Under the pieces are notes generated by a model. It was given only the letters and a program-made list of their open reading frames with translations, made no database searches and was not told the origin of the DNA. From Paracoccus shandongensis (GTDB taxonomy: Bacteria; Pseudomonadota; Alphaproteobacteria; Rhodobacterales; Rhodobacteraceae), in contig NZ_JAFLRK010000007.1 in assembly GCF_017315735.1 (NCBI RefSeq), forward strand, positions 1 through 64,000: a stretch of DNA of 64,000 nucleotides. The letters are read 5' to 3'. Positions 27,397-37,019 of the stretch are shown piece by piece. Numbering within the stretch: the stretch's first letter is position 1; each line of letters begins with the position of its first letter. A program made the position numbers and the translations under genes.

Positions 27397-28722
27397 ATGG
27401 CCCCAGCCTTTCCTCCCTCCGATCCCCCCATCGACCCCCTGGCCCCGCCCGAGGCCGAGCCGATCCGGATGCGCACCCTGGTGCTGCTGCGCTGGTTCGC
27501 CATCGCGGGCCAGCTTGCGGCGGTGGTCGTGGCGCGCATCATGGGCATCGGCTTTGCGCTGGAACCCGTGCTGGCGCTGATCGCGGCGGCCATCGCCATG
27601 AACCTGTGGCAGGTGCTGTCGCCCCCGCGCCGGACTTCGACCCGGGGGGCGGTGGTGCAGCTGACCTTTGACGTGATCCAGATTTCGGCGCTGATGGCGC
27701 TGACCGGGGGGCTGGCCAATCCCTTCGCGCTGCTGGTCCTGGCGCCGGTGACGGTGGCCGCGACCTCGCTGGACGCACGGGAAACGGTGGCCCTGGGGGT
27801 GGCGACGGTGGCGCTGGTCTCGATCGCGGCGCTGATCGCGATGCCGCTGCATGGCGCGGACGGGCAGGAACTGGCGCTGGCCCCCACGCTGGCGCTTGGG
27901 CACTGGACGGCGCTGCTGATCGGGGTGGTGTTCTTCGCGGGCTATGCCCATCGGGTGACGGCGGAACTGCAGGCGACCTCGAACGCGCTGTTCGCGACCC
28001 AGATGGCCCTGGCGCGCGAACAGCGGCTGCAGCACCTGGGCGGCGTCGTGGCCGCCGCCGCGCACGAGATGGGCACGCCCCTGGCCACCATCAAGCTGAT
28101 CGCGGCCGAACTTGCGGACGAACTGGACGACCGCCCCGACCTGCAGGCCGACGCCATGGCCCTGCGCGATTCGGCGGTGCGCTGCGCCCAGATCCTGCGG
28201 TCGATGGGCCGGGCGGGCAAGGACGACCTGCACCTGCGCGCGGCCCCCCTGCGCGCCGTGCTGGAGGATGCGGCCGAACCCCATGCCGGGCGTGGCCCCG
28301 CCGTCCGGATCAAGGCCGACAGCTTTGACATCCGCCGCGATCCCGCCATCATCCACGGCTTGCGCAACCTGATCCAGAACGCCGTCGATTTCGCGGCAAG
28401 CGAGGTGGCGGTCGAATCGCAGATCGGCAATGGCTGGCTTTGCGTGACGATCCGCGACGACGGCCCGGGCTATCCCGCCGCGCTTTTGTCGCGGATCGGC
28501 GATCCCTACCTGACCAGCCGGCGCGGCGGCGCGCAGCGCGACGGGTATGACGGCATGGGCCTTGGCCTGTTCATCGCCAAGACCCTTCTGGAACGATCCG
28601 GCGCGCGGCTTGGCTTTGCCAACGGGGGCCCGGGCGCGGTGGTGACGGTGCGCTGGCCGCTGGACCGGATCCTGGCCGATGCGCGCGCGCCACTGGGCGA
28701 CAATCCCGCGCAGGAAGCCTGA
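27397..28722 (+). CDS. regB: Redox sensor histidine kinase RegB/PrrB/ActS
   Basis: The 441-residue sensor has about six membrane helices (residues 26-190), the quinone-site motif GGLANPF (104-110), phosphoacceptor H223 in HEMGTPLATIK, redox-active C263 in RCAQILRSMGRAGKDD, and the ATPase boxes NLIQNAVDFA, DDGPGYP and GMGLGLFIAK. It autophosphorylates when quinones and the cysteine are reduced and signals to RegA. The positions match Rhodobacter H225 and C265 with a two-residue shift. In such bacteria RegBA controls respiration, denitrification and carbon fixation genes. Confidence 0.95.
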   Translation: MAPAFPPSDPPIDPLAPPEAEPIRMRTLVLLRWFAIAGQLAAVVVARIMGIGFALEPVLALIAAAIAMNLWQVLSPPRRTSTRGAVVQLTFDVIQISALMALTGGLANPFALLVLAPVTVAATSLDARETVALGVATVALVSIAALIAMPLHGADGQELALAPTLALGHWTALLIGVVFFAGYAHRVTAELQATSNALFATQMALAREQRLQHLGGVVAAAAHEMGTPLATIKLIAAELADELDDRPDLQADAMALRDSAVRCAQILRSMGRAGKDDLHLRAAPLRAVLEDAAEPHAGRGPAVRIKADSFDIRRDPAIIHGLRNLIQNAVDFAASEVAVESQIGNGWLCVTIRDDGPGYPAALLSRIGDPYLTSRRGGAQRDGYDGMGLGLFIAKTLLERSGARLGFANGGPGAVVTVRWPLDRILADARAPLGDNPAQEA

Positions 28723-28784
28723 CATTTTAACTGTTCCTTAAGTCCCCTCCTCCTATGGTTGCGCCAAACGTGAAGGAGCAAGGA

Positions 28785-30365
28785 ATGTCCCTGCATGGCG
28801 CCGCGCTGATCCTGATGGTGGTCCTGACGGGGGCCGCCTCGGTCCTGCTGGCGATCCTTGTGGTCCGGTGGTGGGACAGGGGCCCGGGCCGGGACCGGCC
28901 GCGCCTGCCGCAGGGGCTGGAAAGCAGCCTCAAGCCCATGGTGATGCTGTTCCGCAACGGGCTTCTGATCGACGCGACGCCGCCCGCCCGGGCGCTTCTG
29001 GACCGCTTTTCCGCGCCCGAAGGGGACTGGACGCGCCTTCTGCAATGGATCGGCCCGCGCTTTCCCGACGCGATCGAAGCCCTGGGCCGCATCGACCGCG
29101 CCGGACGGGTGGAGTTCCTGGGCCAGGCGGGCTCGGGCAGCGCGGCGCTGCGGCTGGTGGCCGAGGGGCTCGACGCGGGTCTTCTGCGCATCACCATCAC
29201 CGACCCCCAGGCGGAATACGCGGGCATCGTGGTCGATTCCATGTCCCAGCAGGCGATGGAGGAGGAACTGGACCTGCTGCGCCGCTCGCTGGACCAGACG
29301 CCGATGCTGGTCTGGCGCCAGGACGCCGAGGACCGGGTGACCTGGGCCAATGCCGCCTATCTGCGCCGGGCCGAGGCGCAGGGGGACGAACCCATCGGCT
29401 GGCCGCTGCCGCGCCTGCTGGATTCGCCCCGGCCGGTGCCCGGCGCGGGAACGCGGACACGGCGGGCGTCCCTGAACCAGAACGGCGCGGTGTCCTGGTA
29501 TGATTGCCACAGCCACCCCGTCGGCGACCAGGTGATGATGTTCGCCCTGCCCGCCGATGCGGCGGTCAGCGCCGAACGGTCCTTGCGCGAATTCGTGCAA
29601 ACCCTGACCAAGACCTTCGCCGACCTGCCCATCGGCCTTGCGATCTTCGACCGCCAGCGGCAGTTGCAGCTGTTCAACCCGGCGCTGATCGACCTGACCA
29701 ACCTGCCCACCGGCTTCCTGACCGCGCGGCCCACGCTGTTCGACCTGCTGGACAAGCTGCGCGAATTGCGCATGGTCCCCGAGCCCAAGGATTTCCGCAG
29801 CTGGCGCCAGCAGATGAGCAACCTGGAAAGCGCCGCCGCGACCGGCCACCATGTCGAGGAATGGTCCCTGCCCGGCGGCCAGACCTATCGCGTCACCGGC
29901 CGCCCCCATCCCGACGGCGCCGTGGCCTTCCTGTTCGAGGACATCACGTCCGAGATGAGCCTGACCCGCAAGTTCCGCGCGCAACTGGCCTTGGGCCACA
30001 ACATCCTGGACAATATCGGCGAGGCGGTGGCGGTCTTTTCCGCCGAGGGCAAGGTGGCGATGACGAACCAGGTTTACCGCGACCTCTGGACAGCCGCCCC
30101 CGACAGCCTGAGCGGCGCGCTGGCCTGCTGGCAGGCCCAGGCCGAGGCGGGCCCGGGCCTTGAGGCTCTGAACGCGCGGCTGTCCGGATCCGAGGGCGCC
30201 TCGCGCGACAGCGGGCTGATCAAGGGCCCCGGGGGGCAATTGCTGGGCTGGTCGGTGACCCGGCTTCCCGGCGGGCGGCAGATGGTCCGCTTCCGCCTGC
30301 CCGATCCCGCGACGCAGCCTGAACCTGCCGGGCAACGCCTGCTGGCGGCGGGAACGGCGGTCTAG
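28785..30365 (+). CDS. PAS-domain membrane protein without kinase domain
   Basis: The 526-residue protein has one N-terminal helix (about residues 3-25) followed by several PAS-like domains: about 45-140, 160-260, 270-380 and 390-520 (LARKFRAQLALGHNILDNIGEAVAVF opens the last). No His-kinase, GGDEF, EAL or methyl-accepting domain follows. Related proteins occur in Rhodobacteraceae. It sits 62 bases after regB on the same strand with GAAGGAG upstream, so a link to redox sensing is possible but unproven. Confidence 0.75.
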   Translation: MSLHGAALILMVVLTGAASVLLAILVVRWWDRGPGRDRPRLPQGLESSLKPMVMLFRNGLLIDATPPARALLDRFSAPEGDWTRLLQWIGPRFPDAIEALGRIDRAGRVEFLGQAGSGSAALRLVAEGLDAGLLRITITDPQAEYAGIVVDSMSQQAMEEELDLLRRSLDQTPMLVWRQDAEDRVTWANAAYLRRAEAQGDEPIGWPLPRLLDSPRPVPGAGTRTRRASLNQNGAVSWYDCHSHPVGDQVMMFALPADAAVSAERSLREFVQTLTKTFADLPIGLAIFDRQRQLQLFNPALIDLTNLPTGFLTARPTLFDLLDKLRELRMVPEPKDFRSWRQQMSNLESAAATGHHVEEWSLPGGQTYRVTGRPHPDGAVAFLFEDITSEMSLTRKFRAQLALGHNILDNIGEAVAVFSAEGKVAMTNQVYRDLWTAAPDSLSGALACWQAQAEAGPGLEALNARLSGSEGASRDSGLIKGPGGQLLGWSVTRLPGGRQMVRFRLPDPATQPEPAGQRLLAAGTAV

Positions 30366-30567
30366 GGGCAAAGCCCTTCGGCCCCTGTTCTACGATATGG
30401 AACACGAACCGGCCGCACCTGCCTGCTGGATCGCACGATCCTCTAATTTTCAGTTGCCAAGCTGTCATTTCACCGCCTATCCCTGACAACGGAGAGGGCA
30501 GTTCCGAATCCACCATGTGGACCAGGACGCGGCAAGAGGAGGCCGCCGCTGCCCGACGGGGGACAGG
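30366..30567. promoter_or_regulatory. Regulatory gap upstream of the TRAP/CoA-ligase operon
   Basis: This 202-base gap has no gene. It holds a GGGGC...GCCCC stem just after the PAS gene (30365-30385, likely its 3' end) and an inverted repeat TGTTC-N9-GAACA at 30386-30404. The second could be a site for the operon's IclR regulator; no promoter stands out. Confidence 0.4.
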
Positions 30568-32445
30568 ATGCACCAGACGGATGCACATGCCGGTGCCGAA
30601 TTGGCATTGGGCGGGATCGAGGCGCTGGCCGAGCCGAAGCGCGCCGAACGCTGGATGCGTCCGGTGGAAATCGCCGCCGCTGGCCTGCTGGTGGTGATGA
30701 TCGTCACCGTGCTGGCCAATGTCTTCTTCCGCTATGTCCTGGCGAAACCCCTAATCTGGGGGGACGAGGTCGCCTCGATCAGCTTCATCTGGATGGCGAT
30801 GCTGGGCGCGGCCCTGGCCGTGGACCGGCACGAGCACATGAAACTGACGGTCTTCCTGCCGCTGCTGCCCGACCGGCTGGCCCGCGTGCTGGAGATCGGG
30901 GGCAGTGTGCTGGTCTGCGTCCTGCTGGTCCGGCTGTTCCCGGTGGCCGTCGAATACGCCTATGAGGAATCCTTTGTCACCTCGCCCGCGCTGCAGCTGC
31001 CGATGTCCTGGCGCGCATCGGCCCTGCCCGCCGGCATCGGGCTGATGGCGCTGCTGATGGTGCTGTCGGTGCTGCGCACCCGCGAATGGGCAACGATCGG
31101 GGGGACGCTGGTTCTGGCGGGCATGATTGCCGCCGCCTTGTGGTTTTCCAAGCCCGCCGTGCTGGCGCTTGGCAACTGGAACCTGCCGCTGTTCCTGGGC
31201 CTCTTCGCCGGCCTGCTGCTGATCGTGGGCGTCCCCATCGCCTTCTGCTTTGCCCTTGCCACGCTGGGCTACCTGACCTTTGCCACCAACGCGCCCGTCT
31301 TCGTGATGATGGGCCGCATCGACGAGGGGATGTCCTCGCTGATCCTGCTCTCGGTGCCGGTCTTCGTGCTCTTGGGCTGCATCCTGGACGCGACCGGCAT
31401 GGGGCGGGCCATCGTGGGCTTCCTCGCCTCGCTCTTCGGCCATGTGAAGGCGGGGATGAGCTATGTGCTGCTGGGGTCCATGTTCCTGGTATCCGGCATC
31501 TCGGGCTCCAAGGTCTCGGACATGGCGACGGTCGCGCCCGCGCTGTTCCCCGAGATGCGCCGCCGCGGCCATTCCGCGCCCGAAATGACCGCGCTGCTGG
31601 CGACGGGCGCGGCCATGGCCGACACCGTGCCGCCCTCCATCGTGCTGATCGTGCTGGGATCGGTCGCGGGCGTGTCGATCGCGGGCCTCTTCACCAGCGG
31701 CTTTGCCATCGCCATGGTGCTGCTGGTGGTCCTCGCCATCCTCGCCCGCTGGAAGGCCCGGGGCGAGCGGATGGAGGGCGTGCGCCGCGCGTCCCTGTCT
31801 GTCATCGGCCGCACCGCCCTGATCGCCGCGCCTGCCCTGGTGCTGCCCTTCATGATCCGCAGCCTGGTCGGCGGCGGCGTCGCCACCGCGACCGAGGTCA
31901 GCACCATCGCCACGCTTTACGCCTTTGTCATCGGCGCGGTCCTCTATGGCGGCATCCCCCTGCGCCGGGTGGGCGGGATGCTGGTGGAAACCGCCGCCAT
32001 GTCGGGGGCGATCCTGCTGATCCTGGGCGCGGCATCCGCGATGGCCTGGGCGCTGACGCAGTCGGGCTTCGCGCGCGACCTGATGGTGCTTGTGACCGGC
32101 CTGCCCGGCGGCTGGATCGTCTTCATGCTGGCATCGGTCGCGATCTTCCTGATCCTCGGCTGCGTGCTGGAAGGCCTGCCCGCCATCGTGCTGCTGGCGC
32201 CGATCATGTTTCCCATCGCGCGCGGCCTGGGGATCCACGACATCCATTACGCCATGGTCATCGTCACGGCCATGAACATCGGGCTGATGGCCCCGCCCAT
32301 CGGCATCGGCTTCTATATCGCCTGCAAGATCGCCAATGTGCCCGCCGAACAGGTCATGGCGAAGATCTGGCCTTATCTCGCCGCGCTGATGGTGGGCCTG
32401 CTGGCCATCGCCGCCGTGCCCTGGTTCTCGACCGCATTGCTGTAA
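30568..32445 (+). CDS. TRAP transporter fused small-large permease (DctQM)
   Basis: The 625-residue protein joins a DctQ small subunit (residues about 30-180, four helices, beginning PVEIAAAGLLVVMIVTVLANV) to a DctM large subunit (about 195-625, about 12 helices, with the GMSSLILLSVPVFVLLGCIL and NIGLMAPPIGIGFYIA segments). It moves organic acids inward with Na+ or H+ using the DctP protein downstream. The first in-frame start at 30517 is alternative; ATG 30568 has GGGGGACAGG upstream. It opens an operon with CoA-metabolism enzymes. Confidence 0.92.
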   Translation: MHQTDAHAGAELALGGIEALAEPKRAERWMRPVEIAAAGLLVVMIVTVLANVFFRYVLAKPLIWGDEVASISFIWMAMLGAALAVDRHEHMKLTVFLPLLPDRLARVLEIGGSVLVCVLLVRLFPVAVEYAYEESFVTSPALQLPMSWRASALPAGIGLMALLMVLSVLRTREWATIGGTLVLAGMIAAALWFSKPAVLALGNWNLPLFLGLFAGLLLIVGVPIAFCFALATLGYLTFATNAPVFVMMGRIDEGMSSLILLSVPVFVLLGCILDATGMGRAIVGFLASLFGHVKAGMSYVLLGSMFLVSGISGSKVSDMATVAPALFPEMRRRGHSAPEMTALLATGAAMADTVPPSIVLIVLGSVAGVSIAGLFTSGFAIAMVLLVVLAILARWKARGERMEGVRRASLSVIGRTALIAAPALVLPFMIRSLVGGGVATATEVSTIATLYAFVIGAVLYGGIPLRRVGGMLVETAAMSGAILLILGAASAMAWALTQSGFARDLMVLVTGLPGGWIVFMLASVAIFLILGCVLEGLPAIVLLAPIMFPIARGLGIHDIHYAMVIVTAMNIGLMAPPIGIGFYIACKIANVPAEQVMAKIWPYLAALMVGLLAIAAVPWFSTALL

Positions 32446-32477
32446 CCGTTTCCAACACCTCGGGGAGGAGGAGTTTC

Positions 32478-33494
32478 ATGACGATCACCCGCCGCACCAT
32501 CCTGCTGGGCGCCGCCGCCGGCGCCCTGGCCACGCCCTTCATCCGGGTCCGCCCGGCCATGGCCGCCGAATTCAGCTACAAGGTGGCGAACAACCAGCCG
32601 CTGGACCATCCCAGCAACGTCCGCCTGGCCGAGGCGCAGAAGGCCATCCTGGAAGCCACCGGCGGGCGCTTCGACCTGCAGATCTTTCCCTCGAACCAGC
32701 TGGGCGCGGATACCGACGTGCTGGGGCAGTTGCGCTCGGGCGGGGTGGAATTCTTCCAGCTTTCGCCGATCATCCTGTCCACGCTGGTCCCGAACGCCTC
32801 GATCAACGGCGTGGGCTTCGCCTTCCCCGATTACGACACCGTCTGGAAGGCCATGGATGGCGAACTGGGCGCCTATGAGCGCGGGCAGATCGAAGGCGCG
32901 GGCCTGGTGGTGATGGAGAAGATCTGGGACAACGGCTTCCGCCAGATCACCTCCTCCACCAAGCCGATCACGACGCCCGCCGACCTGGAAGGCTTCAAGA
33001 TCCGCGTCCCCGTGTCGCCGCTCTGGACTTCGCTGTTCACCGCCTTCGGGTCCGCCCCCGCGTCGATCAACTTTGCCGAGGTCTATACCGCCCTTCAGAC
33101 CGGCATCGTGGACGGGCAGGAAAACCCGCTGGCGATCATGAAGGTGGCCAAGCTGTGGGAGGTGCAGAAGTACTGTTCCATGACCAACCACATGTGGGAC
33201 GGCTTCTGGATGCTGGGCAACCGCCGTGCCTGGGCCGCCCTGCCCGAGGATGTGCAGCAGGCCGTGGCCGACAACTTCAACGCCGCCGCCCTGAAGCAGC
33301 GCGAGGACATCGCCGCGATGAACGCGACCCTGCGCGGCGAACTGGAAGCGAACGGCTTTGTCTTCAACGACGCCGATCCAAAGGCGTTCGAGGACAAGCT
33401 GCGCGAGGCCGGTTTCTATGCCGAATGGAAAAAGACCTATGGCGACGAGGCCTGGGCCATCCTGGAAGCCGCCATCGGCAGGCAGCTTGCCTGA
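32478..33494 (+). CDS. TRAP transporter substrate-binding protein (DctP)
   Basis: The 338-residue protein has a twin-arginine-type signal (MTITRRTILLGAAAGALATP) and the DctP family pattern NPLAIMKVAKLWEVQKYCSMTNH, with the conserved Arg of KIRVPVSPLW (about 173) expected to bind a carboxylate. GGAGGAGG precedes the start. It is 32 bases after dctQM. The substrate, probably a carboxylic acid, is inferred from the neighbouring CoA ligase and thiolase. Confidence 0.93.
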   Translation: MTITRRTILLGAAAGALATPFIRVRPAMAAEFSYKVANNQPLDHPSNVRLAEAQKAILEATGGRFDLQIFPSNQLGADTDVLGQLRSGGVEFFQLSPIILSTLVPNASINGVGFAFPDYDTVWKAMDGELGAYERGQIEGAGLVVMEKIWDNGFRQITSSTKPITTPADLEGFKIRVPVSPLWTSLFTAFGSAPASINFAEVYTALQTGIVDGQENPLAIMKVAKLWEVQKYCSMTNHMWDGFWMLGNRRAWAALPEDVQQAVADNFNAAALKQREDIAAMNATLRGELEANGFVFNDADPKAFEDKLREAGFYAEWKKTYGDEAWAILEAAIGRQLA

Positions 33495-34279
33495 TGCGTG
33501 ACGCCGCCCCCCTGGACACCGGCGGCACGCAGGCGGTGGCGCGTGCGCTGTCGCTGTTGTCGCTGGTCGGGCGGGGCGGCGCGCACGGCATGGGGCTGGC
33601 GCAGCTTGCCGCCGCCTCAGGGCTGGCGCGGCCCACGGCGCGGCGGCTGCTGCTGGCGCTTAGCGCGGCGCGGATGGTGGAACAGGACCGGCAGACGCGG
33701 CGCTATCACCTGGGGCCGGAAACCTATCTGCTGGCGGGTTTTGCGGCGGAACGCCACGGCATCCTTCACCACGCGCGCGACGGCATGGTCCGGCTGGCGC
33801 GGGACACCGGCGACACGGTGCTGCTGACCGTGCCGCAGGACGACCATAGCCTGTGCCTGGACCGGATCGAGGGCGATTTCCCGGTCCGCACCCACGCCCT
33901 GATGCGCGGCGACCGCAAGCCCGCGGGCGTCGGCGCGGGGGCGCTGGCGATCCTGGCCGCCCTGCCCGAAACCGAGGCTAACGCGCTGCTGGCAAGGGTC
34001 GCGCCCCTGGTGGGCGATCTGATGCCTGGCCTGCTGGAGGATCTGGCGCAGGCCCGCGCGCAAGGCCATGCCCTGAACCCTGGCCGCGTCGTGGCGGGTT
34101 CCTGGGGCCTTGGGGTTGCGATACTCTGGCCCGACGGGCGGCCTGCGGGGGCACTCTCCATCGCCGCCATCGAGAACCGCATGACCCCCGCGCGGCAGGC
34201 CGATCTGGCCGCCGCGCTGCATCGCGAGGCGCAGGCGATCGCCGCCAGCCTTGCCAGCCTTGAAAGGAACACCGGATGA
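33494..34279 (+). CDS. IclR-family transcriptional regulator
   Basis: The 261-residue regulator has an N-terminal winged helix (about residues 12-70: ARALSLLSLVGRGG ... GLARPTARRLLLAL) and a C-terminal IclR effector domain with a DRIEGDF and VAGSWGLGVAI pattern. IclR regulators commonly control aromatic and organic acid catabolism. Its ATG shares a base with the dctP stop, and it overlaps the thiolase gene by four bases, so it is inside the operon it may regulate. Confidence 0.88.
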   Translation: MRDAAPLDTGGTQAVARALSLLSLVGRGGAHGMGLAQLAAASGLARPTARRLLLALSAARMVEQDRQTRRYHLGPETYLLAGFAAERHGILHHARDGMVRLARDTGDTVLLTVPQDDHSLCLDRIEGDFPVRTHALMRGDRKPAGVGAGALAILAALPETEANALLARVAPLVGDLMPGLLEDLAQARAQGHALNPGRVVAGSWGLGVAILWPDGRPAGALSIAAIENRMTPARQADLAAALHREAQAIAASLASLERNTG

Positions 34280-35445
34280 CTGACCCCCTGATCGTCGGCT
34301 GGGCGCATACGAAATTCGGCAAGTCCGATTCGCCCGACACCATGGCCCTGATGGCCGAGGTCGCCCTGCCCGCCCTGGAACACGCGGGCCTGACGCCCGA
34401 TGCCGTGGACGGCATCTTCACCGGCGTCTACAACAACGGCTTCCAGCGCCAGGATTTCCAGGGCGCGCTGGTCGCCATGGGCAGCCCCGAACTGGCGGGC
34501 GTGCCCTTCATGCGCACGGAAAATGCCTGCGCCACCGGATCGGCGGCGCTTTATGCGGCGGCGGATTTCATCGCATCCGGGCGCGGCAAGGTGGCCCTGG
34601 TGATCGGGGCCGAGAAGATGACCGCGATCCCCATCGCCGATGTGGGCGGCGTGCTGCTGTCGGCAAGCTACGTGGCCGAGGAGGGCGACACCCCCGGCGG
34701 TTTCGCGGGCGTCTTTGGCCGGATCACCGACAGCTATTTCCAGCAAAACGGCGACAGGTCCGAGGAACTGGCGATGATCGCCGCCAAGAACCACGATAAC
34801 GGCACGCGCAACCCCTATGCCCACATGCAGAAGGCGTTCGATCTGGCCTTCTGCAACACGCCGTCCGACAAGAACCCGCTGGTCGCGGGGCCGCTGCGGC
34901 GCACCGATTGCTCGCTGGTGTCGGACGGCGCCGCCGCCATCGTGCTGGCCGCGCCCGAGGTGGCGGAAACCCTGGCCCGCGCCATCCGCTTCCGCGCCCG
35001 CGCGCAGGTGGGCGACATGCTGGCCCTGTCGCGCCGCGACCCCACCGAATTCGCGGGCGCGCACCGCGTCTGGCGCAAGGCGCTGGACCAGGCGGGGCTG
35101 GCGATCACCGACCTGTCGCTGGTGGAAACCCACGACTGCTTCACCACCGCCGAGATGATCGAATACGAGGCCATGGGCCTTGCCCCGCGCGGCCAGGGCT
35201 GGCGCGTGATCCGCGACGGGGTGACGCGCAGGGACGGCGCGCTGCCCGTGAACCCCTCGGGCGGGTTGAAGTCGCGCGGCCATCCCATCGGCGCGACCGG
35301 CGTGTCGCAGCACGTCATGGCGGCGATGCAGTTGACCGGGGATGCGGGCGCGATGCAGGTGCCGGGCGCGACCCTGGCGGGCGTCTTCAACATGGGCGGC
35401 ACGGCGGTCGCCAACTACTGCTCGATCCTGGAACGAGAGAAATGA
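34276..35445 (+). CDS. SCP2-type thiolase / acetyl-CoA acyltransferase
   Basis: The 389-residue thiolase fold has the acyl-accepting Cys in TENACATGSAA (C85), a NPSGGLKSRGHPIGATG segment with the base-histidine and ETHDCFTTAE. Stand-alone SCP2/SCP-x thiolases cleave or condense acyl-CoA. It overlaps iclR and the ligase by four bases each. With the ligase and SDR it suggests a beta-oxidation-like degradation of an imported acid. The direction and substrate are unknown. Confidence 0.85.
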   Translation: MTDPLIVGWAHTKFGKSDSPDTMALMAEVALPALEHAGLTPDAVDGIFTGVYNNGFQRQDFQGALVAMGSPELAGVPFMRTENACATGSAALYAAADFIASGRGKVALVIGAEKMTAIPIADVGGVLLSASYVAEEGDTPGGFAGVFGRITDSYFQQNGDRSEELAMIAAKNHDNGTRNPYAHMQKAFDLAFCNTPSDKNPLVAGPLRRTDCSLVSDGAAAIVLAAPEVAETLARAIRFRARAQVGDMLALSRRDPTEFAGAHRVWRKALDQAGLAITDLSLVETHDCFTTAEMIEYEAMGLAPRGQGWRVIRDGVTRRDGALPVNPSGGLKSRGHPIGATGVSQHVMAAMQLTGDAGAMQVPGATLAGVFNMGGTAVANYCSILEREK

Positions 35446-37019
35446 CCGATCCCGTTGGCGGGCTGGCCCCGGTGTCCACCCGCGTGATGAACCTTGCGAC
35501 CTTCCTGGCCCAGGCGGCGCGGCGCGACCCGGATGGCGTGGCCCTGGTCATGGGCGATGCCCGCTGGACCTGGGCGGAATGGAACGCCCGCACCGATGCC
35601 CTGGCCCATGCGCTGCAAACCCGGTTCGGGTTGCAGAAGGGCGACCGGGTGATGTGCCAGTCGCAGAACTGCATGGAGATGATGCAGGCGATGTTCGCCG
35701 TCTGGCGCGCGGGCGGGGTCTGGGTGCCCGCCAACTTCCGCCAGACGCCCGAGGAGGTGGCTTATCTGACCGAAGCCTCGGGTGCGACGCTGATGGTCTG
35801 CAACGCCAGCTTCCCCGACCACGCGGCGGCTTGCGGCGTGCCGACGCTGGCCTTCGGCGCGGCGGATTTCGGGCCGGACGTGGCCGCCATCACCGCCGAC
35901 CACAGGGGGCAACGCCCGCAGGTGGCCCCGGTGGACCGCGACGATCCCTGCTGGTTCTTCTTCACCTCGGGCACCACGGGGCGGCCCAAGGCCTCCGTCC
36001 TGACGCACGGGCAGATGGCCTTCGTGGTGACGAACCACCTGGCCGACCTGATGCCGGGGCTGACCGGCAATGATGCCTCGCTGGTGGTGGCGCCGCTCTC
36101 GCATGGCGCGGGCGTCCATCAACTGACCCAGGTGGCGCGGGGGGTGAAGACGGTCCTGCTGCCCACGGAACGCTTCGATCCCGCGCAGGTCTGGGATCTG
36201 GTGCGGGACTGGCGCGTCTCGACCATGTTCACCGTGCCGACGATCCTGAAGCTGCTGGTGGAACATCCCTCGACCGCCACGGCCGATACGTCCTCGCTGC
36301 GCTATGTCATCTATGCAGGCGCGCCGATGTACCGGGTGGACCAGCAGAAGGCGCTGAACACGCTTGGCCCCGTGCTGGTGCAATACTTCGGCCTGGGCGA
36401 GGTGACCGGCAACATCACCGTCCTGCCCGCCCATCTGCACCAGGCCGAGGACGGCCCCACGGCCCGCATCGGCACCTGCGGCCATGCCCGCACGGGGATC
36501 GAGATCCAGATCCAGGACGACCAGGGCCGCGAAGTCGCGCCGGGCGAGACGGGCGAGATCTGCTGCATCGGCCCCGCCGTCTTCGCGGGCTATTACCGAA
36601 ACCCCGAGGCCAACGCGAAATCCTTCCGCGACGGCTGGTTCCGCACGGGCGACCTGGGCCACATGGACGACGGGGGCTTCGTCTATATCACCGGGCGGCA
36701 GTCGGACATGTTCATTTCGGGCGGGTCCAACGTCTATCCGCGAGAGATCGAGGAGAAGATCCTCACCCACCCCGCCATTTCCGAGGTCGCGGTCCTGGGC
36801 GTCCCCGACCCCCTGTGGGGAGAGATCGGCTGGGCGGTCTGCGTGGCGAATGCGCCGGTGGCCGAGGAAGAGCTGGCCGCTTTCCTGGACGGGAAGCTGT
36901 CGCGCTACAAGATGCCGAAACGCTTCCTGTTCTGGGACGCCTTGCCCAAATCGGCCTATGGCAAGATCACCAAGAAGATGATCCGCGCCGAACTGGAAGC
37001 CCGCGGCATGATCGCATGA
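35442..37019 (+). CDS. Acyl-CoA synthetase (AMP-forming)
   Basis: The 525-residue ANL-superfamily ligase has the phosphate loop FTSGTTGRPKA, the YFGLGEVTGNITV motif, the hinge TGDLGHMDDGGFVYITGRQSDMFISGG and the catalytic Lys in SAYGKITKKMI. It adenylates a carboxylic acid and loads it on CoA. The acid is probably the TRAP substrate. It overlaps both neighbours by four bases. Confidence 0.9.
   Translation: MTDPVGGLAPVSTRVMNLATFLAQAARRDPDGVALVMGDARWTWAEWNARTDALAHALQTRFGLQKGDRVMCQSQNCMEMMQAMFAVWRAGGVWVPANFRQTPEEVAYLTEASGATLMVCNASFPDHAAACGVPTLAFGAADFGPDVAAITADHRGQRPQVAPVDRDDPCWFFFTSGTTGRPKASVLTHGQMAFVVTNHLADLMPGLTGNDASLVVAPLSHGAGVHQLTQVARGVKTVLLPTERFDPAQVWDLVRDWRVSTMFTVPTILKLLVEHPSTATADTSSLRYVIYAGAPMYRVDQQKALNTLGPVLVQYFGLGEVTGNITVLPAHLHQAEDGPTARIGTCGHARTGIEIQIQDDQGREVAPGETGEICCIGPAVFAGYYRNPEANAKSFRDGWFRTGDLGHMDDGGFVYITGRQSDMFISGGSNVYPREIEEKILTHPAISEVAVLGVPDPLWGEIGWAVCVANAPVAEEELAAFLDGKLSRYKMPKRFLFWDALPKSAYGKITKKMIRAELEARGMIA

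Noticed and set aside
28785..30365. PAS protein as a histidine kinase
   Set aside because: No H-box or HATPase motifs were found in its 526 residues; only PAS-type regions and one membrane helix.
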